From assembly GCA_040222235.1 (NCBI GenBank), contig JAVKDO010000114.1:124001-188000 (forward strand): a stretch of 64,000 bases of DNA. The letters are read 5' to 3'. The notes below the pieces were generated by a model that had not been told where the DNA came from, made no database searches, and saw nothing but the letters and a program-made list of their open reading frames with translations. The first letter of the stretch is position 1, and each line of letters starts with the position of its first letter. Made by a program: the position numbers and the translations under genes. Positions 25,619 through 34,668 of this stretch are shown here, in pieces. Origin of the DNA: UBA6059 sp040222235 (lineage in GTDB: Bacteria; Bacteroidota; Bacteroidia; Cytophagales; Cyclobacteriaceae).

Positions 25619-26274
25619 GGAGCTGGATAAACCTTTTAGGAGGGATGCTGCTATCGCAAATCAGCTATGGGCAGGAGATTGATCCTGACTTGGTCATGGC
25701 GAAGGAGCGATTGGATGCCATTGCGTCTTTTGAAGCCGACCTTGACCTGACCGTTGATATCAGCTTTGTCAATATGCCCCCCAAGTCTGCGAAGATGAGT
25801 TATCAGAAGGGCAAGTCGACCACCTTTTCCTCGGAGGACTTTATATTGATACCAAAGCGAGGGCTGGACTTTTCCCTATCGGAAATCTTCAAATACTCGT
25901 TTATTACAGTTGATCGTGGCTTTGAGCAATATTCCGGTAGGACGTGTAAGCTTCTCAATATCATACCCACGGATAGCAAAGCTGACTTTTCGATTGCTTC
26001 ATTAGCGCTAGATACACTCACTCATCAGGTGATATTCAGTGAAATCAATACTAAAAAAGATGGTGCTTATCAGATGCTCATGAGTTACGATGACAATCAG
26101 CAAGCCATTCCCGGTAGGGTGGAGGTAAGTTTTGAAATCGAACGAATCAGAATACCACTGCAATATATGGGCAAGGAAGTGGAGGTCGACAAGGCGCAGA
26201 TGAAGGCTGAAGGGCTGAGGAGGGGGCGAATTATCCTGGAGATCGAAGCATATGACGTCCAGTTGGTGAAATAA
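25615..26274 (+). CDS. LolA-like exported protein
   Basis: 219 residues. The ATG at 25615 overlaps the permease stop (ATGA) and gives a clean signal peptide, MRSWINLLGGMLLSQISYG, cleaved before QE. The mature protein has the run of beta strands typical of the LolA/LppX half-barrel (FEADLDLTVDISFV, PKSAKMSYQKG, SEDFILIPKRG, LLNIIP). LolA-type folds carry lipids or lipoproteins across the periplasm. Linkage to an ABC exporter suggests a lipid-related substrate (inference). The assignment is from fold-like pattern, not motif identity. Confidence 0.6.
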   Translation: MRSWINLLGGMLLSQISYGQEIDPDLVMAKERLDAIASFEADLDLTVDISFVNMPPKSAKMSYQKGKSTTFSSEDFILIPKRGLDFSLSEIFKYSFITVDRGFEQYSGRTCKLLNIIPTDSKADFSIASLALDTLTHQVIFSEINTKKDGAYQMLMSYDDNQQAIPGRVEVSFEIERIRIPLQYMGKEVEVDKAQMKAEGLRRGRIILEIEAYDVQLVK

Positions 26275-26434
26275 CCAAATTACCTCATTGATTTTGCGCT
26301 TCTAATTTATACTTTAGGCGGCTCAAACACTTTGACGGTGGCCGGCTAATGTGCCGGTAAACAATAATCCAAAACAAAAACTTAATCATTATCTGGTATC
26401 TGACCAGTTTTATAATCAACCAATACAGTCGTTT

Positions 26435-27382
26435 ATGGATATTACCAATCCTCTAGTCTGGGGTGCCCCCTGTTTCATTTTACTTGTCATTATAGAGCTA
26501 GCCTACAGCAAAATACAAGGCCATGAAGAGCTTTATACTTGGAAAGATCTGTTCGCAAGCGGCTCTATGGGCATGGGTGCGGTATTGATCACTCCACTGG
26601 TCAAAATAGTATCGGCAGGCACGATTTTCTATCTGGTCTATGAGCTTTTCAATCCTGAAGTAGATGGTGTCCGCCAAAACATCATGGGCTATGCTTCATT
26701 CGGATGGGCATGGTACATCTGGCTTATCTGCCAGTTCTTAGATGACTTTTGTTACTACTGGCTGCACCGATGCAATCACACGGTTCGCTTTATGTGGGCT
26801 GCCCATATTGTGCATCATTCTTCTGATCACTACAATCTGGGTACTGGATTGAGAAACGGATGGTTCACGATCCTATACAAGCCCTTCTTCTATATGTGGC
26901 TTCCAGCGATCGGCTTTCATCCAGAGATGGTGTTGGTTTGCATGGGTATCGAAGCACTTTGGCAGTTTCAGCTACACACTAAGTACGTGAAGAATCTTGG
27001 CTTCCTTGAGAAGTTTCTCAATACGCATCGTCAGCATCAAGTGCATCACTCCAAGAACCTTGAGTACTTAGATAAAAATCACGGAGGGTATCTTAATTTG
27101 TTCGATAAGATTTTTGGAAGCTGGAAGGACTATGATGAGAATATACAGCCTGAGTATGGCGTAGTTCATGATCCGAATTCTTATAATCCGTTAGTAATCG
27201 TTTCTCACGAGTACAAGAGTATCTGGAAAGACATTAAAGGTTCTAAAAGCATCAAAGAAGTGCTGATGTACATATTCGGCCCTCCGGGATGGAGCCCTGA
27301 CGGTTCTTCAAAGACTGTCCGTCAGCTACAAAGAGAAGCCCGCAAGGAAAGGGAGATGCAAGCTCAGGCGGTGGTGGCTTAG
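26435..27382 (+). CDS. Sterol desaturase / fatty acid hydroxylase family protein
   Basis: About 315 residues from the ATG at 26435 (an upstream in-frame GTG at 26351 would add 28 polar residues and cannot be excluded). Hydrophobic spans near 8-25, 45-75 and 90-110 are followed by the three di-iron His clusters: HRCNH, HIVHHSS and HRQHQVHHSK. These enzymes hydroxylate or desaturate lipids at a membrane-embedded di-iron site; the substrate here may be a sterol-like, carotenoid or fatty acyl lipid. The Lys/Arg-rich tail is cytosolic. It is a single gene. Confidence 0.88.
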   Translation: MDITNPLVWGAPCFILLVIIELAYSKIQGHEELYTWKDLFASGSMGMGAVLITPLVKIVSAGTIFYLVYELFNPEVDGVRQNIMGYASFGWAWYIWLICQFLDDFCYYWLHRCNHTVRFMWAAHIVHHSSDHYNLGTGLRNGWFTILYKPFFYMWLPAIGFHPEMVLVCMGIEALWQFQLHTKYVKNLGFLEKFLNTHRQHQVHHSKNLEYLDKNHGGYLNLFDKIFGSWKDYDENIQPEYGVVHDPNSYNPLVIVSHEYKSIWKDIKGSKSIKEVLMYIFGPPGWSPDGSSKTVRQLQREARKEREMQAQAVVA

Positions 27383-27433
27383 TTCGAGCTTAATGAGCTT
27401 TAGCGGCAGGATTGATACATTCCCCACACTGCA

Positions 27434-27656
27434 TTAGCTCAACAGCTTTGCTTTGATCAGTATTGCGTTCATTTCTGCAATATTGCTAATCGAGATGCCT
27501 TCTGGACGTTCTACCTCACATGCACCAGTGAAGGTACAATGACCAAAATCTTCTTTTTCCATTTGATTGGCCATGCTTTTGGTGCGATGATGCTCCTCTG
27601 GCTTCCTCTTGGGTAGCGAATTCAGATGATTGATCTTAGGGGAATGCTGTCAACAT
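27434..27656 (-). pseudogene. Remnant of succinate dehydrogenase iron-sulfur subunit (sdhB)
   Basis: The minus strand encodes the C-terminal end of an SdhB/FrdB-like protein: HLNSLPKRKPEEHHRTKSM, then MEKEDFGHCTFTGACEVERP and GISISNIAEMN. The family reads LLPQG, MxxEGFGxCTNTGACExECP and GISLENIA at these places. The final Fe-S ligand Cys has become Arg (ERP for ECP). Further upstream a frame change near 27640 joins an ATG TTG ACA fragment resembling the SAMLFVSA segment, with stops beyond it. No start, N-terminal domain or sdhA/sdhC is nearby. It occupies nearly all of the gap between the hydroxylase and the USP gene. Confidence 0.7.
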
Positions 27657-27687
27657 CCGAAAAAATCTTTTTTTCTTGGGTCAAACC

Positions 27688-28617
27688 TTACAATTTCATC
27701 AATGCATCAAAGAATCCCATATTCTCTCCTTTTTCCTTGATAATCAGAATTGGGATATCACTATCCAGATAGACCAGCTTTTCAGCGACCGAACCCATCA
27801 GTATAGAGGCAATACCAGTCCGTCCTTGGGAACCCATAATGATAAGATCCGTGTCATTTTTTTCTGCATAGGAATAAGTCAGTTCAGGATAGTGTCCATT
27901 ATCAGTTAAGAGATATTCACAGGAAGTATTCAATGGGAAATGATACTTGGCCAGAAACTTCTGATGGTCTTTTTCAGCATAGGTTTTCATAATGGCAGCA
28001 AACTCCTGTAGGCTTTTCCCGGTCTTATAATAACCTATCGGCACACCATAGATATGAACCAATTGTAGCTTTATACTAGTGTTTTCTTGAATGTGAAGTG
28101 CGAGTTGAATGGCCAACGCCGAATGCTCAGAAAAGTCAACGGGGACAAGTATTTTGTCGATAGCTACGGGTGAATCACGCGTCACAAAAAGGATAGAACA
28201 AGGACAATTGCGTGCAATCTTGCTCGAAACGATACCAGATCCATCAAGGTTCTTTTTACGTCCCAAGATGATCAAGTCAACGTTTTTGACCTTGCTGAGC
28301 TTCAGGATTTTGTCAATCGGATGTCCCTCCTTGACTATAATGCTGATACCAACATCCATTTCGATAAAGTATTTTTCGACTTTAGTCATGATGTCAGTCT
28401 CAATACTCTCATCCAACGGGTCAACAAGGCCTGGGTACTTTGCTATTAGCTCATCAGGAAGCTGTAAGTCTTTGGCGACATGCACGAAGAAGATGCGCTC
28501 CAGTGCCAACATCTTGCACATAGTAGCAGCCTGCCTGATGATATGATCATCCATCTCGGTGAGGTCTAAGCCCACCAGAGCTACTTTGTAGGGTTCATAT
28601 TGAGTCTTTTTCATCAT
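27688..28617 (-). CDS. Tandem universal stress protein
   Basis: 309 residues with two UspA domains. Domain 1 (about 10-148) has VALVGLDLTEMDDHI and LIILGRKKNLDGSGIVSSKI; domain 2 (about 155-295) has ILVPVDFSEHSALAI and the ATP-binding MGSQGRTGIASILMGSVAEK, matching G-2x-G-9x-G-S. Domain 1 has a weaker nucleotide loop. Tandem USPs are stress-induced ATP-binding proteins of uncertain mechanism. The start is one of two adjacent ATGs (28617/28614). It lies 16 bp after subunit K and is the last gene of the V-ATPase operon. Confidence 0.92.
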   Translation of the reverse strand: MMKKTQYEPYKVALVGLDLTEMDDHIIRQAATMCKMLALERIFFVHVAKDLQLPDELIAKYPGLVDPLDESIETDIMTKVEKYFIEMDVGISIIVKEGHPIDKILKLSKVKNVDLIILGRKKNLDGSGIVSSKIARNCPCSILFVTRDSPVAIDKILVPVDFSEHSALAIQLALHIQENTSIKLQLVHIYGVPIGYYKTGKSLQEFAAIMKTYAEKDHQKFLAKYHFPLNTSCEYLLTDNGHYPELTYSYAEKNDTDLIIMGSQGRTGIASILMGSVAEKLVYLDSDIPILIIKEKGENMGFFDALMKL

Positions 28618-28633
28618 CTTTAAGTTTTGGTGT

Positions 28634-29086
28634 TTATAGTATTCCTCTAATTAAAAATAGAGACGCGAATGCTATAATCGCGTAGAGTTCTGGGAATACG
28701 GCCAGGATCAATGCCCGTCCGAAGACATCATTGCCCGAACCAATGCTATCAATGCTATTGGCGCAAACCTTGCCTTGATACATCCCCGACAGCAGCCCTG
28801 CCAGGCCGAGGGCAAGCCCACCACCGAGTATGCCAGCTCCCTGCAGTAGGGTCATCTCTGGACCAATGAGATCTTGCAGGATGAAAAAGCCTGCAAAGCC
28901 ATATAGACCTTGGGTGCCAGGTAAGGCACTCAGTACAATAAACGAACCGAAGGCATCCGGCCGTTTCTTCAGCGCACCGACCGTAGACATAGCACCGATA
29001 GCAGTACCCATGGCGCTACCGCAACCTGAGAGGCCTACTAACAGGCCTATGCCTATAAATGCGAGTGTTAAGGGTAAAGCTTCCAT
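28634..29086 (-). CDS. V-type ATPase subunit K (proteolipid ring)
   Basis: 150 residues, four transmembrane helices in two hairpins, the fused 16-kDa form. It forms the ion-carrying rotor ring. The ion-binding Glu is in the second hairpin (FPELYA, Glu133). Compared with Enterococcus hirae NtpK, the Na+ ligands L61, T64, Q65, Q110 and E139 have exact counterparts: LPGTQ (Leu55, Thr58, Gln59), YQGKV (Gln104) and Glu133. This supports Na+ transport, though motif alone is not proof. The first hairpin has no Glu/Asp, as in NtpK. It lies 6 bp after subunit I. Confidence 0.93.
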   Translation of the reverse strand: MEALPLTLAFIGIGLLVGLSGCGSAMGTAIGAMSTVGALKKRPDAFGSFIVLSALPGTQGLYGFAGFFILQDLIGPEMTLLQGAGILGGGLALGLAGLLSGMYQGKVCANSIDSIGSGNDVFGRALILAVFPELYAIIAFASLFLIRGIL

Positions 29087-29092
29087 AATTCT

Positions 29093-30940
29093 CTAATTTG
29101 AATGTGATAGGTTTATTTTTCTTAATGGTTTGTATGGGATGCCACCGCCTTCGAATTGAGCGTTGTTGTAAAACTCGACGAATGTCAACCTGAGAGGGTG
29201 TACGAAGGAGCCCAATGCCGCAAGGGCAAAATTGAGACTATGACCCAGTAAGAGAAAAACCACGCCGAGTAGTATACCCCACCAGTTGTCACCCATTATT
29301 TGCATTCCGATCTGGTTAACGACCAGACCCAATACCGAGGATGCTACACCAAGTGCAAACAAGCGCACATAGGAGAGGACATCACCTAATATACCCGTTA
29401 GGATGAAAAAAAGTGGCAGAATACCGCTAGCAGCTCTGGTCACTACAGGGAGCTTCATGTCGTGAAAGAAGAGCACTAGTAGTACACCAAGGGAGAGTAC
29501 TACCTTTCGTAGCACACCAAAAGGCTGCAACGCCTCAACCCCCTGCATATCGGCCAAAAACATCCAAATGAGCGAAGTGACCATGAAGAGCTTGCCAATT
29601 TGCGGTAGCCCCGCCATCATACTCTTATACTTGATTTTGTTAACGATAGAGACGATGATGCCAGTGATGATCTGTACCACACCTATGAGCAAAGCGACAT
29701 TGAAGGCATTGAAGATCACGCCGCGATCATCAGGGATGATGACGTATTGCGACAGATATTGGAATAAAGCATTGTCGCTAGACGCCATTATCGGTAGCCC
29801 GAATACACTTCCCGACTTTACCACGCCCATCAGTGTGGTGAATGCCCCGAGGATCATTCCCAAAACAGCCATATTTCTGGATTTGCTAAAGAAGGTGAAC
29901 CAGCCTACTGTAGAAACAGCGAAGAGGATCAATCCGTAACCCGCGTCTCCCAGGCAGTAGGCAAAAAGTATAGGGTAAAAAACGGCGATAAATGGTGTAA
30001 GATCCATTTCATAATACCCTGGCAGTTGGAATATTTTGGTAATCGATTCGAAAAGTTTAGGATACTGCGGGTTCTTCAACAGGACGGGTACCCTATCCTC
30101 GGGCGTGGGGTCGGCCATGGCATAGGATAGATTTTCCTTCTTCATGTATTGTAGCAAGCGATCCTCCATCGTGGCTGGAAACCAACCTCTGAGATACAGA
30201 ATGGATCCTTCAGCATACTCATTACAGCTACCATTGGCCAACTGCAGTGCCAATTGATTTTCGATCCTGACAAGCTCTTGTGAGAGCAATGGCAGTTGAG
30301 ATAGGTAGGTGTAAATGGTCTCTGCCCGCTGCACTTTGTTGCGATCAAGTTGTTTTTCCTTTGACTTGATGTCCCCAATGTGCAAGGAAGGTAGCTGGAC
30401 AGTATCGAAAGGTAATGAGGGTACTTCGCCCATTGATAGAACCACCAGGTACAGTCTGTCTGAACTCTCGTAAATCACCTGATAGGTCAATGAGGCCAAG
30501 CTCTCCTTTTTGTACTCTCTCTTGTCTGCGATACAGAAGGTGACTTGCACACCTGCTTGAGAGAGCTGCCGTAGCTTATTGGGATCGAAGTTGCCCCATG
30601 GCTGGAGCTTCTGTTTGTTCTTACGGAGTAGTTCCTCTTCCTGGTGATCTGTCTCTTTCTGGTGCTTTAAGTTCAGAATGTCGTCTACTATTCGATCCAC
30701 AGGTGGCTTGTCTGAGTTGGATTCTATGGGGACAATCGAATCTTCATCTCTGTATTCGCTGACAAACTCGATAGCCTTGGTCAATCGGGTTTTTTGAAGC
30801 TCCAGTTCCTCAATGTCTTCATTCCTGAAATTGTCATTCAACTCTAAATGGATCACGCCTAACTCCTGTAGTATAGAGGTGACTCTTTCTCTATCCCGGT
30901 AATGAAGGAGCAAGTCTATTTTTTTGAACTTTGCTTTCAT
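29093..30940 (-). CDS. V-type ATPase subunit I (stator, a-subunit)
   Basis: 615 residues. The N-terminal half (1-320) is the soluble arm with long helices (EELELQKTRLTKAIEFVSEY); the C-terminal half has about seven membrane helices. The conserved Arg facing the ring lies in the late helix region SYVRLFALGVASSVLGLVVN, directly after DVL. HSLNFALAALGSFVHPLRL then VEFYNNAQFEGGG is the family end. This subunit provides the ion half-channels and links stator stalks to the membrane. It overlaps the subunit D stop by 4 nt. Confidence 0.95.
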   Translation of the reverse strand: MKAKFKKIDLLLHYRDRERVTSILQELGVIHLELNDNFRNEDIEELELQKTRLTKAIEFVSEYRDEDSIVPIESNSDKPPVDRIVDDILNLKHQKETDHQEEELLRKNKQKLQPWGNFDPNKLRQLSQAGVQVTFCIADKREYKKESLASLTYQVIYESSDRLYLVVLSMGEVPSLPFDTVQLPSLHIGDIKSKEKQLDRNKVQRAETIYTYLSQLPLLSQELVRIENQLALQLANGSCNEYAEGSILYLRGWFPATMEDRLLQYMKKENLSYAMADPTPEDRVPVLLKNPQYPKLFESITKIFQLPGYYEMDLTPFIAVFYPILFAYCLGDAGYGLILFAVSTVGWFTFFSKSRNMAVLGMILGAFTTLMGVVKSGSVFGLPIMASSDNALFQYLSQYVIIPDDRGVIFNAFNVALLIGVVQIITGIIVSIVNKIKYKSMMAGLPQIGKLFMVTSLIWMFLADMQGVEALQPFGVLRKVVLSLGVLLVLFFHDMKLPVVTRAASGILPLFFILTGILGDVLSYVRLFALGVASSVLGLVVNQIGMQIMGDNWWGILLGVVFLLLGHSLNFALAALGSFVHPLRLTFVEFYNNAQFEGGGIPYKPLRKINLSHSN

Positions 30941-31533
30941 GCCGCCAGCCCCCTTTCCTTTCGCTTCTTCACTATCTTCTGTGCAGCCTTGGAGATGTTT
31001 TCCCTGTCTTCGAGAAAGCGCTTTATTTTTAGAATGGCCTCTTCATAGGCCGGTATTTGTACCTTTTCGTAGAGATTGACCTTCTGGGTAGTTTTCTTTC
31101 TTGCGGAGTTGAGTGTATCGACCTGTAGGGTTTTGATTTTGATTCTGATATCGAGTGCAATGAACCGCTGTAGTACTTCCATCCCGGAGGGAACCCAAGC
31201 GGGGTAGTTCCACCAGCTTACATCTGCCAGTCGAAAGGAGACCTCTCTGATCTCAGGCACTTTGACACCCACTATCTTCTTATAGTACACTCCAGGATCC
31301 TCCAATGAGAGGATGTTGGGAAACTCTTCCCAAAAGGCCTGAAAGGCCTTTAATTGCTGCTGAATAGTGCTTTTTTCAGCGACCAAGCTGTCCAGCACCT
31401 TCCTCATTTCCTTTTCCTCTTTGCGCAGCGCGGTTTCCTTATTCTTCAGTATAGGCAAGGCTTTCTCCCGGATCGCAAGCTGTCTGCGAAACTGCTGAAT
31501 AGTGGTCTTGTTATAGTGGAATTTGAGTGCCAT
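30937..31533 (-). CDS. V-type ATPase subunit D (central shaft)
   Basis: 198 residues, nearly all helical, with long coiled-coil stretches at both ends: LKFHYNKTTIQQFRRQLAIR at the start and IKRFLEDRENISKAAQKIVK at the end. Subunit D is the central rotor shaft inside the A3B3 hexamer. Bacteroidota V-ATPase D subunits match this length. The gene lies 4 bp after subunit B and overlaps subunit I by 4 nt. No subunit F gene, D's usual partner, is present in the operon. Confidence 0.88.
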   Translation of the reverse strand: MALKFHYNKTTIQQFRRQLAIREKALPILKNKETALRKEEKEMRKVLDSLVAEKSTIQQQLKAFQAFWEEFPNILSLEDPGVYYKKIVGVKVPEIREVSFRLADVSWWNYPAWVPSGMEVLQRFIALDIRIKIKTLQVDTLNSARKKTTQKVNLYEKVQIPAYEEAILKIKRFLEDRENISKAAQKIVKKRKERGLAA

Positions 31534-31537
31534 AGAC

Positions 31538-32890
31538 CTATTCTTCCAACACCAGTTCTTCTTTAGTAACGGTTTCCTTCCAGTATTTATTGATCAACTG
31601 CTCTTTGATACCCACTTCATACTTTTCGAAGTGTTTTTGTAAGAGCTGCCAGCCAGTATCGAGCATCTCATCTATAGGGATATTGATGTCTACCGCCAAA
31701 AGTTGCATTGCATACTCTTTGGAGAATGCCAGACATTTTTTGTCGTATTCGTTAAGGTCAAAACCATTCTCTCTTTTGGTCTTGGCATCCATCGCATCTG
31801 CATACAAGCGGATGAGCGCATTCATCACCTGAGGATGATCCTCTCGAGTCTTCTTGCCGATCACGTTTTGCTTCAGCCTCGACAAACTGCGGAAGGGATC
31901 GACGATGACCTTACCTATGTCCGTATCGTGTTTCAAAAAGAGCTGACCCTCAGTGATGTATCCCGTATTGTCAGGGATCGCGTGCGTAATGTCTCCTTCA
32001 TTGAGCGTAGTGACGGCTATGATAGTGATGGATCCACCATGTACAAACTGGACAGACTTTTCATATATCCGTGCCAGCTCACTATACAATGAACCAGGCA
32101 TGGAGTCCTTGGAAGGTATCTGATCCATCTTATTGGCCACTATAGCCAAGGCATCAGCATAGAGTGTCATGTCTGTCAGCAATACCAGCACGTTTTGCTT
32201 CTTATCATTTGCAAAGTACTCAGCCGCAGTACACGCCATATCAGGAATGAGCAATCGCTCTAAGGGCGGATTTTCTGAAGTGTTGATGAAAGAAACGATC
32301 TTGTCGAGCACCCCAGCATGCGCAAAAGTATCTTTGAAAAAGAGGTAGTCGTCGTTGGACAGTCCCATACCTCCCAGTATGATCTTATCAGCTTCAGCTC
32401 GCATGGCCACCTCTGCCAGTATCTGATTGTAAGGCTGATCAGGATCAGCGAAAAATGGAATCTTCTGGCCCGTCACCAGCGTATTGTTGAGATCGATCCC
32501 TGCGATACCTGTAGCAAGGAGGGTAGAAGGCTTGGCCCTCTTGACTGGGTTGACAGCACTGCCGTTGATCAGCCGAGGTTCGCCTACCAGCTCAGACCCA
32601 CCATCCATCGGTTCTCCATAGGCGTTGAGGAAGCGACCTGCAAGTAGGTCACCGACTTTGAGCATAGGTGGCTTACCAGAAAACACTACCTCTGACACGG
32701 AGGAGATGCCTTCCGTACCCGAAAAAACTTGCAGGGTGACGGTACTACCCATCACACTGATCACCTGCGCAGGTCGGTCATTAACCCAGGCCAGCTCCCC
32801 ATAGCGAGCGCCTTCAGCACTAATTTCACAGGTAGCCTTAGTGATTCTAGATATCTTGGTATAGATCCGTTGAAATGCTTTCCTTTTCAT
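31538..32890 (-). CDS. V-type ATPase subunit B
   Basis: 450 residues, the non-catalytic regulatory nucleotide-binding subunit of the A3B3 head. Seen: a beta-barrel N-terminus (ITKATCEISAEGARYGELAW), then TGIAGIDLNNTLVTGQKIPF and the region of the degenerate P-loop (ADPDQPYNQILAEVAMRAEA, no GKT, as expected for B), YFANDKKQNVLVLLTDMTLY, MPGSLYSELARIYEKS and DPFRSLSRLKQNVIGKKTR. Its ATG overlaps the subunit A stop by 4 nt. Confidence 0.96.
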   Translation of the reverse strand: MKRKAFQRIYTKISRITKATCEISAEGARYGELAWVNDRPAQVISVMGSTVTLQVFSGTEGISSVSEVVFSGKPPMLKVGDLLAGRFLNAYGEPMDGGSELVGEPRLINGSAVNPVKRAKPSTLLATGIAGIDLNNTLVTGQKIPFFADPDQPYNQILAEVAMRAEADKIILGGMGLSNDDYLFFKDTFAHAGVLDKIVSFINTSENPPLERLLIPDMACTAAEYFANDKKQNVLVLLTDMTLYADALAIVANKMDQIPSKDSMPGSLYSELARIYEKSVQFVHGGSITIIAVTTLNEGDITHAIPDNTGYITEGQLFLKHDTDIGKVIVDPFRSLSRLKQNVIGKKTREDHPQVMNALIRLYADAMDAKTKRENGFDLNEYDKKCLAFSKEYAMQLLAVDINIPIDEMLDTGWQLLQKHFEKYEVGIKEQLINKYWKETVTKEELVLEE

Positions 32891-34668
32891 AGATGATTGG
32901 TTGCTATGGTTAGATCTTCCTCCTGCTCTTCTGCTAGGGTCTTCTCTAGCTCGGCCTCATACTTTTTGAAGTCCGCCGACTCAAACAGCGAATAATTCAT
33001 TTGCTTGAGAAAGTTGATTAGTTTTTTGAAGTAGGTGCCCACATGCTCGAAATTGGTAAAAGCAAAATCTCGTTCGCCGATTTCCATCACAGCGTTGAGC
33101 ATGTATTGCTGCCTTTTGATGGATGTATTCATGTCTACATCATCAAAAGAGTCCTGCTGTATCAACGCAAAGTCTATCAGCTCACTTTTCCAAAAATTGA
33201 CATGGTAGCTGACAGGCACAGCATCATCACCGAGTATATTGATCTGGTCTCTGGCTTCTATACCCTCTCTGACCAGATCCTTTGATCTCTTGACGAGCTT
33301 GACCCACCCTTCCTGGATATGGGTGTCCGTATCCGCAATGAACTCGGGGTAGTCGAGATATTTAGAGTATGATGCCAGCGAGTCGATTGCTGGATAGCGC
33401 TTGGCATCTGCTCGCTTTTGCGATAGCGCATAAAAGCATCGTGCCACCTTACTCGTCGACTCGGTGACGGGCTCTTTGAAATTGCCACCTGCAGGAGAAA
33501 CTGTCCCGATAAAAGTGACAGAGCCCTTTGATCCATCGCTCAGCTCCACCATACCGGCGCGACTGTAGAAGTTGGCGATAGTGGCAGGCAGCTCCACAGG
33601 AAAAGCATCAGGGCCGGGGAGTTCTTCCATCCGGTTGGACATTTCGCGAAGGGCCTGCGCCCATCGGGATGTGGAGTCCGCCAGCATGAGCACCTTCAGT
33701 CCCATATTGCGGTAGTACTCGGCAATGGTCATGCCGACATAGACGGAGGCTTCCCTGGCCGCCACAGGCATGTTGGAGGTGTTACAGATAATAGTAATTT
33801 TCTCATCCAACTTACGACCTGTTGAGGGATCAGTCAGTTGAGGAAACTCAGTAAAAATCTCCACTACCTCATTGGCGCGCTCGCCGCATGCTACGATGAT
33901 GACAATATCAGCCTCACTGTTTTTGGCGATAGCCTGCTGCAAGACTGTCTTACCTGTACCAAAGGGTCCTGGGATATAGCCCGTACCACCTTCTGCGATC
34001 GGGTTGAAAGTATCCATCACGCGCAAGCCCGTTTGTAATATGTGGTAGGGTCGTACTTTCTTCTCAAATGCTTTTACAGCCAGTTTTACTGGCCACTTCT
34101 GCCTCATGGTTACGCTTTGTTTCTCACCTTTTTCAGAGATCAATGTGGCTATCACATCAGAGATTTTGTAGTCCTCCTTTTTGACAATGGTATCAACCTT
34201 GAATTGACCTTCCAGAGCAAAAGGCACCATGATCTTATGATCGATCCAGTTTTCCTGAACTCTGCCGATCCAGTCCCCGGCCTTGACTGAATCACCCTTT
34301 CTGACGATAGGGGTAAAGGTGAATAGGACATCATCATCCAAAGGGGCGGTGACTTCACCCGTCTCAATAAACAGCCCTCCCATCTTCGAAAGGTCATTTT
34401 GGAGTCCGTCGTAGCGCTTTGAAAGAATTCCCGGGCCAAGCTCTACTTCTAGCATATGTGCCGTAAATTCCACCTCACTGCCCATTCGAATGGTTTGACT
34501 CGACTCGAAAAGCTGTGCGGAAGCGATGCTGCCATTCACCCGAATTACTTCGGCTTTGAGTTTCTTACCCTCGCTGAGGATCAGACAAATCTCGTTTTGC
34601 ATGACGGAACCCTCAGCTTCTATGGTAATTAGATTTGATACTACGCCTACTACTTTGCCTTTGGTCAT
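32887..34668 (-). CDS. V-type ATPase subunit A (catalytic)
   Basis: 593 residues, the catalytic subunit. Order seen: N-terminal barrel, the A-type non-homologous insert (LETGEVTAPLDDDVLFTFTP), P-loop GPFGTGKTVLQQAIAK, IIVACGERANEVVEIFTEFP with the catalytic Glu, NTSNMPVAAREASVY, ADSTSRWAQALREMSNRMEE with Walker B Asp, and PVSYHVN near the C-terminus. The P-loop and GER loop are intact, so it should hydrolyse or make ATP. It overlaps the DUF2764 gene upstream and subunit B downstream by 4 nt each. Confidence 0.97.
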   Translation of the reverse strand: MTKGKVVGVVSNLITIEAEGSVMQNEICLILSEGKKLKAEVIRVNGSIASAQLFESSQTIRMGSEVEFTAHMLEVELGPGILSKRYDGLQNDLSKMGGLFIETGEVTAPLDDDVLFTFTPIVRKGDSVKAGDWIGRVQENWIDHKIMVPFALEGQFKVDTIVKKEDYKISDVIATLISEKGEKQSVTMRQKWPVKLAVKAFEKKVRPYHILQTGLRVMDTFNPIAEGGTGYIPGPFGTGKTVLQQAIAKNSEADIVIIVACGERANEVVEIFTEFPQLTDPSTGRKLDEKITIICNTSNMPVAAREASVYVGMTIAEYYRNMGLKVLMLADSTSRWAQALREMSNRMEELPGPDAFPVELPATIANFYSRAGMVELSDGSKGSVTFIGTVSPAGGNFKEPVTESTSKVARCFYALSQKRADAKRYPAIDSLASYSKYLDYPEFIADTDTHIQEGWVKLVKRSKDLVREGIEARDQINILGDDAVPVSYHVNFWKSELIDFALIQQDSFDDVDMNTSIKRQQYMLNAVMEIGERDFAFTNFEHVGTYFKKLINFLKQMNYSLFESADFKKYEAELEKTLAEEQEEDLTIATNHL

